Assembly (NCBI GenBank): GCA_946480565.1
Contig: CAMLKR010000003.1
Span: 1 to 63,962, forward strand
Direction of reading: 5' to 3'
Source: an uncultured Arenimonas sp.
Lineage (GTDB): Bacteria > Pseudomonadota > Gammaproteobacteria > Xanthomonadales > Xanthomonadaceae
Length of the DNA: 63,962 nt
Position 1 is the first letter of the stretch, and each line of letters opens with the position of its first letter. The notes beneath the pieces are model-generated. The model was not told the origin of the DNA. It did not search any database and saw only the letters and a list, made by a program, of their open reading frames with translations. A program made the position numbers and the translations under genes. Positions 58,129 through 63,962 of this stretch are shown here, in pieces.

Positions 58129-61100
58129 CAGCGCGCCTCCGGCTGCGTAGCGCGCACGATGCGTCCGGCATCCCGCAGCGCCTCGCCGACCAGCCAGAAC
58201 CGGCACAGCAAGGGCTTGATCAGGTACAGGCTATTCTCGACGCGCACGACCACGTCCGAGGCCAGGTACAGGTTCTCGCTCAGCGGGGCCGGCAGCTGCT
58301 GATGGCGCTGCAAGGTGGCGATGACCGCCTGGACCGCATCATCGGAGCGTTGAGTAGTCAGGGCCGGCGCCGGGCCGGTACCAGGCGCCGGCGAGAGCCG
58401 AAGGATCCCCAGCGCGCCGTGGGCCGTGCGTTCGTTGACGATCAGCTCGGCCTGGATGCGCCCTTCGCCGCCCAGCGCGTCGCGCCATTGGCCCAGTTCC
58501 TGGACCAAGGCCCGGGCGTACGCCTGCGCGGCGGCCTGGGTCGGCCGATGCTGCAGGGGCGTATGCAGGGCCGAGAATGCGCCCGGCTGAACACTGTCCA
58601 GCACCAAGTCCACCACTTCCCGGATGCGCGTCGTCTGGGCAGCGGTAAGCCCGAAATACTCGGCGATCAACGCCTGGGCCTCGGGCTTCCACTGGGCGTA
58701 CTGGTCGGCCCGGGTCAGGCTAGGGGCACGTTCGAGCACCTGCAGGCGCTTGCTGACTTCGCGCACGATCGCCCGGGCCCGCGCCGGATCCGGGTGCTTG
58801 TCCGGCGCCACGAACGGCAGGGCGCCCAGATCCTTCAAGCTCACCCGTTCGCGCTCGAACGCCACTTGGAAGGCCGTGAGCAGCAGGCCGTACCGCGCCA
58901 GGTCCGAGTGCAGGTACAGCGCCAGGAACCGCAGCAGATCCTCCTGGCCCGGCGGCGCGACGATGGCGCCGATGCTGCTCTTGAACGAGAACGGCGTGGA
59001 CGAGAAGGCGGCGCAGACCTCGCGCTGGGTCGTCATACCGTCGGTGATCACGATCCGCGGCCCGGTGAAGGCGTCCATGACCGCGGTCGGCAGGCGCGCT
59101 ACGGTCGGCAGCTTGGCCTTGGGGAACGGCGTCAGGGTGCCGGCGTCGAGCACCGGGCCATCGAAGGCAAAGGCCTTGGCGTCCAGGTACTGCAGCTTCC
59201 AGAGCGGGCGCGACGATGCGGGTTCCTTGACCGAGCTGTCCTTGGCGTGGAATCCCTTGAGGCTGCCCCAGCCGGGCGTGGCTTTGAGGAACTTGCCCAG
59301 GGTGCCGCCGGCACGCAGCAGGGCCAGCATCCCGGCGTCATGGGCGTTGCCCCAGAACAGGGTCGTGAGCAGCTCGTTGCTGTGGGCCAGGGACTGGGCG
59401 CGCAAGCGATGCCGATCGCTGCCGTGCAGGGTCAGGCGCCCGAAGGCGAGGCTGAGGTCGGCCTTGGGAACCCAGTACTCGATCGTTTCGGTGGGGGCCG
59501 GCGCCACTTGATCGGCCGGGCGCGGTCGCGCCACCATCACCACGCACGGTTGGCGGGCGGCGGCGAACAGGAGCTTGCGCACGTCGCCGAAGTTGATCAG
59601 CGTCTCGATCTCATAGCGCGCCAGCACCTCGCGCATGAACTTCCGGCTGCTGGGCGCGGCCAAGATGCTGACCGGTAGGATAAAGCACAGGGTGGCCGAA
59701 GGCGCGACACAGTCCAGGGCGCGCAGGATGAACGCCCCGGCGGTCTGACGCCGGGGGATGTCGAACCCCTTGGCCTTCGCCCAGGTATCGCTCGAGAGCA
59801 CCACGTTCTTCTTGGGCTCGACCCAGGGCGGATTGGACAGGAAGATGGTGCAGTCGGGCGCCTTGAACCGGGGATTGGCGTCCGCGAAGAAGTCGCCTTC
59901 GGCGCCGCCCTGCAGGTTATGGCCCACAAGCTTGGGCAGATGCGAGGACCCTTGCGCGGTCAGGATCGCGAGATCCGAAGGATCCAGGCCCTCCAGGACG
60001 GACAGGTACAGGCTGAACGCGGTCACCCGGCAGGCGGACAGGTTGAGGTCGGACCCGAAGATGCTGCTTTTCAGCAAATTGACCCGCTCGGCGAAGCCCA
60101 GCGTCCGGCCGGCTTGGGCTTCGGCCTTGCCCAGCAGCCGCCGATAGGCCGTGGTCAGCAAGATGCCCGAGCCGCAGGCGCCGTCGTAGATGCGCTCGGC
60201 CAGCAGATTGGTCGACTTGGACAAGGCCAGGTCCACCACCAACATCGCCAGATGGCGCGGCGTGTAATACGCCCCGACATCGCGCTTGTCATCCGCCAGG
60301 AACGACTCGTAGATGCCCGAGATCAGCTCGACCGGAATGAAGCGGAAGTCGTACTTCCAGAAGTCCTGCTGGCCGGAGGCCAGGTCCACGCGGCGCAGGA
60401 AGGCGTGCAGGCGCGAGATCGCGACCCTGGGCAGCTTCTTCCAGAAGGGCTCGGTTTTCGCGCCCGGCTCCAGCAGGTCGCCGTTGAAGTCGGTCTTGAG
60501 GCGATCAAGCAGCCGGCTCACGCCCGCGACATCGCCACGCCCCACGAGGGTGAACAGCGACTCCACGTCATGGTCGCGCCGATAGGTCTCGCCGGCGATG
60601 CCTCGGTGCTCAAGGTAGGAGACGAACATCACCTGCGCCATCAGCAGCTGGGCATCGATCTTGCTCAGGCCATGGGCTTCCAGCTCCCGCACCATGACCT
60701 GCAGGTTCTCCAGTAGCACTCGATCCACCCGCCCTTCGGCAGCAAACCAGGTCGGCCGGGCCACGAAGACCTCGCCGGACTGGACGTCCGCCCGGGAGAA
60801 GGGGCCGGTGGCGGAGGCGTCGGAGAACGCGAGGGTTTCACCCGGCAGGGACCGCGAAACCACCGGCAGGGCCGTGGCCTGGTCCGGCCCGACCGTGAGC
60901 ACGATGCTGATCAGGTTCTGGTTCCAGATCCGCTCCCGGATCGCGTCCAGTGCGGCGGCGTCATTGCGGTGGCCATCCTCGCCCAGGAAGCACACGGCCG
61001 GCACGCCGTCGACGTCGAACACGGCCTGGGCGCGTACGGCGCCGGCCGGGTCGAGCAGCCCGCAGATCTCGCGGCGATAGACGTGCTCGGCCGGCACCTG

Positions 61101-61181
61101 CTCAGGCGCGGTATGCAGGGCGCCCGGGGCGTCCAGGTATCCCCATGCATCGAGCCAGCGCTGGAGGTGGCGATTGGTCAC
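58128..61181 (-). CDS. N6-adenine DNA methyltransferase, PglX/type IIG-like
   Basis: 1017 aa. Central methyltransferase: GAYYTPRHLAMLVVDLAL (303-320), SAM motif I IYDGACGSGILLTTAYRRLL (331-350), catalytic motif IV FLSNPPWVEPKK (447-458). These are the gamma-class N6-A motifs shared by HsdM, type IIG enzymes and BREX PglX. The 300-residue N-terminus (VYRREICGLLDPAGAVRAQA start region) has no motif I could name. Residues about 600-900 probably recognise DNA. No helicase or nuclease motif in the chain itself. Transcribed away from the WYL regulator gene from a strong promoter. Confidence 0.85.
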   Translation of the reverse strand: MTNRHLQRWLDAWGYLDAPGALHTAPEQVPAEHVYRREICGLLDPAGAVRAQAVFDVDGVPAVCFLGEDGHRNDAAALDAIRERIWNQNLISIVLTVGPDQATALPVVSRSLPGETLAFSDASATGPFSRADVQSGEVFVARPTWFAAEGRVDRVLLENLQVMVRELEAHGLSKIDAQLLMAQVMFVSYLEHRGIAGETYRRDHDVESLFTLVGRGDVAGVSRLLDRLKTDFNGDLLEPGAKTEPFWKKLPRVAISRLHAFLRRVDLASGQQDFWKYDFRFIPVELISGIYESFLADDKRDVGAYYTPRHLAMLVVDLALSKSTNLLAERIYDGACGSGILLTTAYRRLLGKAEAQAGRTLGFAERVNLLKSSIFGSDLNLSACRVTAFSLYLSVLEGLDPSDLAILTAQGSSHLPKLVGHNLQGGAEGDFFADANPRFKAPDCTIFLSNPPWVEPKKNVVLSSDTWAKAKGFDIPRRQTAGAFILRALDCVAPSATLCFILPVSILAAPSSRKFMREVLARYEIETLINFGDVRKLLFAAARQPCVVMVARPRPADQVAPAPTETIEYWVPKADLSLAFGRLTLHGSDRHRLRAQSLAHSNELLTTLFWGNAHDAGMLALLRAGGTLGKFLKATPGWGSLKGFHAKDSSVKEPASSRPLWKLQYLDAKAFAFDGPVLDAGTLTPFPKAKLPTVARLPTAVMDAFTGPRIVITDGMTTQREVCAAFSSTPFSFKSSIGAIVAPPGQEDLLRFLALYLHSDLARYGLLLTAFQVAFERERVSLKDLGALPFVAPDKHPDPARARAIVREVSKRLQVLERAPSLTRADQYAQWKPEAQALIAEYFGLTAAQTTRIREVVDLVLDSVQPGAFSALHTPLQHRPTQAAAQAYARALVQELGQWRDALGGEGRIQAELIVNERTAHGALGILRLSPAPGTGPAPALTTQRSDDAVQAVIATLQRHQQLPAPLSENLYLASDVVVRVENSLYLIKPLLCRFWLVGEALRDAGRIVRATQPEAR

Positions 61182-61208
61182 GGCGGCCTTGGCAGATCGG
61201 TTTCCTCG

Positions 61209-61236
61209 ATTATAGCATACTGGTTACAACACGCAA
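61209..61236 (-). promoter_or_regulatory. Promoter of the methyltransferase-nuclease operon
   Basis: On the minus strand: -35 TTGCGT (61231-61236), 16-bp spacer, perfect -10 TATAAT (61209-61214), then 27 nt to the methyltransferase ATG. The local sequence is clearly more AT-rich than its surroundings. Confidence 0.72.
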
Positions 61237-61250
61237 CAAGCGTGCTAACC
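61222..61250. promoter_or_regulatory. Candidate WYL-regulator operator dyad
   Basis: Imperfect dyad over 29 bp: GGTTA...ACGC on the left and GCGT...TAACC on the right, with arms differing by 2 nt in inner spacing. It covers the -35 box and spacer of the methyltransferase promoter. A second shorter dyad, GACGAG-N7-CTCGTC, lies at 61255-61273 nearer the regulator gene. Placement suits autorepression and repression of the operon. Confidence 0.55.
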
Positions 61251-61288
61251 TTGCGACGAGCGTCCTACTCGTCCTGCGTGGAGCCGAA

Positions 61289-62161
61289 ATGAGCAAGCCG
61301 CTCAGCCAGAGTCAGCGCCAACGATTGCAGTTCATCGAATCCTGCCTCCTGTGGGAGGGGGTGCTGCAGCGCAAGGACATCTGCGAGGCGTTCGGTCTCA
61401 CCCTGAACCATGTCACGCGGGAAATCACCGCCTACCGCAAGCTGCACAAGAACAACCTGGTCTACGATCCCGAGACCCGGGCCTGGCGGATCGGGCCGGG
61501 CTTCAAGCCAGCGTACGCCACCGGCGACCCCGGCGAATACCTGGCGATGTTGCATGCTTACGCCCTCAGCGGCGACGCCACGGTGATGGTGACGGCGGGC
61601 CCCACCGTGAACGCCGAGGCCTTGCCCCCGGTGGCCGGCAAGATCGATCGCGCGGTCCTCAAGGAGATCATCGGTGGGCTGCGCCGCCAGGGCGGCGTGG
61701 TCGTGAAGTACCAGTCGTTCTCCGATCCCGAACCCACGGAGCGGACCCTGTGGCCCCATGCATTGGTCTTCGCCAACGAGCGCTGGCACGTCCGGGCCTA
61801 TGACGTCCGCAAGCAGCGTTTCTCTGACTTCGTGCTGGCCAGAATTCTCAAGGCGCGCCCGGCCACCCAGGCCGCGGCTCCGGCGTCAGCGGCGGATGAC
61901 CGCGATTGGCAGACACTGGTCACGGTCGATGTCGTTCCCTCCCCAGGTCTCTCCGCCTCGCAGCAGGCGGTGGTCGCACGTGAGTTCGGCATGCGTCGTC
62001 AGGGAGAGCTCTGGTGCTGGAAAGTGTCCATGCGTCAGTGCCTGGTCAAGTACTTCCTGCTGGCGCACCGCCTTGACCTCCCGGCCAGCGGGGCGCCGCA
62101 CCGCCGGGTGGCTCTGCGCGACCCGAAGCTGGCTAAGGACTACGCCTTCACGGACGACTGA
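61289..62161 (+). CDS. WYL-domain transcriptional regulator, BrxR/CapW-like
   Basis: 290-aa regulator. N-terminal winged helix (SQSQRQRLQFIESCLLWEGV; RKDICEAFGLTLNHVTREIT), central WYL domain with the phage-defence-type signature FANERWHVRAYDVRKQRFSD and FVLARIL, and a WCX-like C-terminus (WQTLVTVDVVPSPGLSASQQ). BrxR and CapW proteins of this layout repress BREX, CBASS and other defence operons until a ligand is bound. Start ATG 61289 has GGAG 6 nt upstream. Divergent from the methyltransferase gene across 107 nt. Confidence 0.88.
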   Translation: MSKPLSQSQRQRLQFIESCLLWEGVLQRKDICEAFGLTLNHVTREITAYRKLHKNNLVYDPETRAWRIGPGFKPAYATGDPGEYLAMLHAYALSGDATVMVTAGPTVNAEALPPVAGKIDRAVLKEIIGGLRRQGGVVVKYQSFSDPEPTERTLWPHALVFANERWHVRAYDVRKQRFSDFVLARILKARPATQAAAPASAADDRDWQTLVTVDVVPSPGLSASQQAVVAREFGMRRQGELWCWKVSMRQCLVKYFLLAHRLDLPASGAPHRRVALRDPKLAKDYAFTDD

Positions 62162-63771
62162 TGGCAAGGGAGGAACGTGATGATGTCCTCCAGGGCCAGG
62201 GGTCGGGATGCCAGGCCCAGCCGCATCGCCGGCGTTCTGCGGTCCTCCCCGACTAGGACAAAGTTGTACGTGACCCGGAAGATCTCAAGCAGCCGCATGA
62301 CGACCGTGGGGTTGTAGACGGCATAGCCGTGCCACCGGGTGTTGGAACTGGGGGAAAAGATGGGGCGCTCCAGCACGGAGAGCCGGCGCCGCACTTGCAT
62401 GAAGAAGCGGTCGAGCGCGTGCATCTTCACGTCCAGAAGGTAATCGGCCAGGGTGGCAGGATCCAGATCGCCCCGGTCCGACAAGTAGCACATGGCCTTG
62501 GCCGGCTCGCCCATATTGGGCATCGGATGCGGCACCCACCGCTTCAGCACCGGCAGGGCGAGAAGCTCTGGCTGACGGAGCGCAGACAGCACCAGCTGTT
62601 TGGCGACATCGAATTTGCGCATCCCGGGGTGTGCGGCCTGCGCTTTTGCCAGCGCGGCTTCACTTGCAGCCAGTAGCCGCTTCTTCTGGTCCACCGTCAG
62701 CGACTTGTCGATCTTCACCCAGAAGGCTTCGACCGTCCCTGCCCTGACCTCAGGGCCGAACGCCGCGAAGCAGCCGCCGTGCAGGCCGGGGTCCCGGTCG
62801 AGATAGAAGTGCAGCTGCTCGATCTGGGGCAGCAGCTGCTTCAGGTAGTAGAAGTGGGCGTAGATGGTATAGGGCGAGTGGATGCGGACGCCGCGCGAGG
62901 GCAAGCGGCACTCTTCGGGCAAGGGATCCTCGGCCTCGTTCGGTCCGTCCTCAAACGGCAAGAAGACACGGGCGTACTTGCGAAACGCAGATCGTTTCGC
63001 AGGGTCGCCGCAGTCCTGCGCAGCCATCTCCAGATCGTGCACATCGTAGCGCGGGTCGTAGTCGAGGTGGAGTCCCAGCACGAAACCCGATGCGGTGTCG
63101 GCGCTGGCCACCGCGCCCATCTGGGTGACCCGCCGATCGAACTGGCTACTCCAGTTGAGGACGTGCTCCTGCCGATCCACTGCAATGCCAAGACGGGTCT
63201 TCTTCAGTGACCGCAACCGCTCATCATGCGCCGCGGCAACACGCAGGCACTGCTCATGGATGAATCCGATCCTCTGATAGATGACCGGCGCCGTCACTTC
63301 CGCGACTTCGCAGATGCGGCGCATCGGGGACTTGTTGATGAGCAAGCGATAGATGATCGCGGTCTTTCCTGGCAGCCGTTGCCTCAGTGAAGAGCGGACC
63401 GGAACGGTAAATGTTTTGGCGCAGGCCTTGCAACGGAAACGCCTGGACCCGGCGGCCGTGGTTCCGAAGGCCTGGTAGCGCGTGGGAGGCGACGTTTCAG
63501 CCAGCCCTCTATAGGTACATGACTCGGTCCCGCAAGCGATCGAGCTGACCTGGGCGGGCGCCTGGCTAATCCGCTCAAGCTCTTCCACCACCGCCTGATT
63601 ACTCTTGATCGCGTTGGTTTCGTTGCAGAGCTTGCACCGCAGGCCGGCCGTGTTCTTGCCCGACCCCACGGCAATGTAGTTGTCGACCACCTTCGGACTC
63701 GGGCCCCTATCGACGCGAGCCAGCGGGACAACCCCGAAGTTTGCACAGCGGGGGTTGCGACAAGTATTCAC
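62140..63771 (-). CDS. DDE-type transposase with duplicated zinc ribbons
   Basis: 543 aa from GTG 63771, preceded by AAGGGG; the frame stays open to 63828. The N-terminus has two similar Cys4 sets: Cys4/Cys9 with Cys46/Cys49 (NTCRNPRC, LRCKLC), and Cys80/Cys85 with Cys114/Cys117 (ACGTESC, RFRCKAC), like two InsA zinc ribbons. A helix-turn-helix (MRRICEVAEVTAPVIYQRIG) follows. RNase H-fold candidates: Asp199 (GIAVDRQEHVLNW), Asp225 or Asp325/327 (LHFYLDRDPGLHGG). The end (FRVTYNFVLVG, TPAMRLGLASRPL) is integrase-core-like. It lies next to the right inverted repeat, as expected of the transposon's own enzyme. Confidence 0.72.
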   Translation of the reverse strand: MNTCRNPRCANFGVVPLARVDRGPSPKVVDNYIAVGSGKNTAGLRCKLCNETNAIKSNQAVVEELERISQAPAQVSSIACGTESCTYRGLAETSPPTRYQAFGTTAAGSRRFRCKACAKTFTVPVRSSLRQRLPGKTAIIYRLLINKSPMRRICEVAEVTAPVIYQRIGFIHEQCLRVAAAHDERLRSLKKTRLGIAVDRQEHVLNWSSQFDRRVTQMGAVASADTASGFVLGLHLDYDPRYDVHDLEMAAQDCGDPAKRSAFRKYARVFLPFEDGPNEAEDPLPEECRLPSRGVRIHSPYTIYAHFYYLKQLLPQIEQLHFYLDRDPGLHGGCFAAFGPEVRAGTVEAFWVKIDKSLTVDQKKRLLAASEAALAKAQAAHPGMRKFDVAKQLVLSALRQPELLALPVLKRWVPHPMPNMGEPAKAMCYLSDRGDLDPATLADYLLDVKMHALDRFFMQVRRRLSVLERPIFSPSSNTRWHGYAVYNPTVVMRLLEIFRVTYNFVLVGEDRRTPAMRLGLASRPLALEDIITFLPCHQSSVKA

Positions 63772-63824
63772 CTGCACCCCTTGAACCACTTCGGGGCAAC
63801 GCTCGCTCGTAGGTGGAATAGCGC

Positions 63825-63864
63825 CCAAAAAAGAACCCCCAGTCGGAAATGACCTGGGGGTTAT
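63825..63864 (-). terminator. Inward-facing terminator at the right end of the transposon
   Basis: On the minus strand AACCCCCAG / CTGGGGGTT (63834-63862) with an 11-nt loop, followed by CTTTTTTGGG. It lies 22 nt inside the right inverted repeat and upstream of the transposase gene, so it stops transcription entering from the chromosome. It resembles the left-end terminator in position and in its CCCCC/GGGGG stem. Confidence 0.88.
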
Positions 63865-63884
63865 AGAGCCGGGGACCTATACCG

Positions 63885-63908
63885 TCAACACGTTAACGTA
63901 ACGGCTGG
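63885..63908 (-). repeat. Right terminal inverted repeat of the transposon
   Basis: 24 nt starting TCAACACG and ending TAACGGCTGG; inverted copy of 46853-46876 with one difference. Confidence 0.9.
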
Positions 63909-63917
63909 CCGGAGCGG
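63909..63917. repeat. Target-site duplication, right copy (CCGGAGCGG)
   Basis: Same 9 nt as 46844-46852, followed by GCCTTTTGC, the right half of the interrupted chromosomal terminator. May be 5 nt (GGAGC) if the inverted repeats are counted as 26 bp. The last 45 nt of the window after it show no gene. Confidence 0.8.
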
Positions 63918-63962
63918 GCCTTTTGCATGAAGCGGCGGCGAAGCGTCAAGGCCGGCGCGCGA

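Noticed and set aside
57424..62161. BREX, DISARM or type I restriction system
   Set aside because: The regulator and methyltransferase resemble BREX parts, but brxA, brxB, brxC, pglZ, brxL, drm genes, hsdR and hsdS are all missing within the element.

Overview
This is a GC-rich gammaproteobacterial chromosome window, most like the Xanthomonadaceae (Lysobacter/Luteimonas group). Pointers are the core gene neighbourhood (folC - SPOR protein - cvpA - purF, gltX next to zur, serA), lipoprotein M13 peptidases in tandem, a histidine-utilisation locus of the formimidoylglutamate deiminase type, and very strong GC bias at third codon positions. The taxonomic placement is inference; no rRNA or tRNA gene was seen.

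Region 1 (1-46843) is ordinary chromosome. In order: molybdate transporter genes modB (cut by the window edge) and modA; a LytS/LytTR-type two-component pair; hutF divergent from a class III CoA-transferase gene and hutI; a secreted protein of unknown function; a small ribosome-associated THX protein; a zinc-homeostasis group (MerC-like membrane protein and ZnuD-like TonB receptor sharing a Zur-like box, then an AstE/AspA-type hydrolase, zur and gltX); a cyclophilin and lpxH; a ferritin-like DUF455 protein; purF-cvpA-SPOR-folC; a histidine phosphatase and serA; three consecutive M13 peptidase genes, the third apparently catalytically dead; rapA; a rhomboid protease; a 2OG oxygenase and an alkyltransferase-like (Atl) gene; phosphate transporter pit with its PhoU-like partner; a CorC/CNNM protein; ExoD; a PhnD-like binding protein with a GGDEF-EAL protein; trmJ and suhB. 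The ~0.8 kb gap after suhB carries two copies of a palindromic repeat whose stems show compensatory changes; a related, larger palindrome lies between the first two M13 genes.

Region 2 (46853-63908) is a 17-kb transposon-like element. It has near-perfect 24-bp terminal inverted repeats and a short target duplication that, when rejoined, rebuilds a perfect rho-independent terminator in the chromosome. Just inside each end lies a terminator facing inward. Cargo module A is metal resistance: a CadR/PbrR-like MerR regulator and its 19-bp-spacer promoter, with a leftward set (Cys-rich CopL-like protein, envelope protein, MerP-like and MerT-like proteins, no merA) and a rightward set (short CDF transporter, DUF3703, CzcI-like protein, CzcCBA efflux system, YnfA). 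Cargo module B looks like DNA defence: an N6-adenine DNA methyltransferase gene, a PD-(D/E)xK-like nuclease gene overlapping it by 1 nt, and a small unknown gene downstream, divergent from a BrxR/CapW-type WYL repressor. A dyad lies over the methyltransferase promoter. The last gene encodes an unusual DDE-type transposase with duplicated zinc ribbons.

The best candidate for an undescribed system is the compact WYL regulator - methyltransferase - nuclease - small protein unit at 57052-62161, carried by this transposon next to its transposase. Functions here were assigned by reading motifs; no database search was run.
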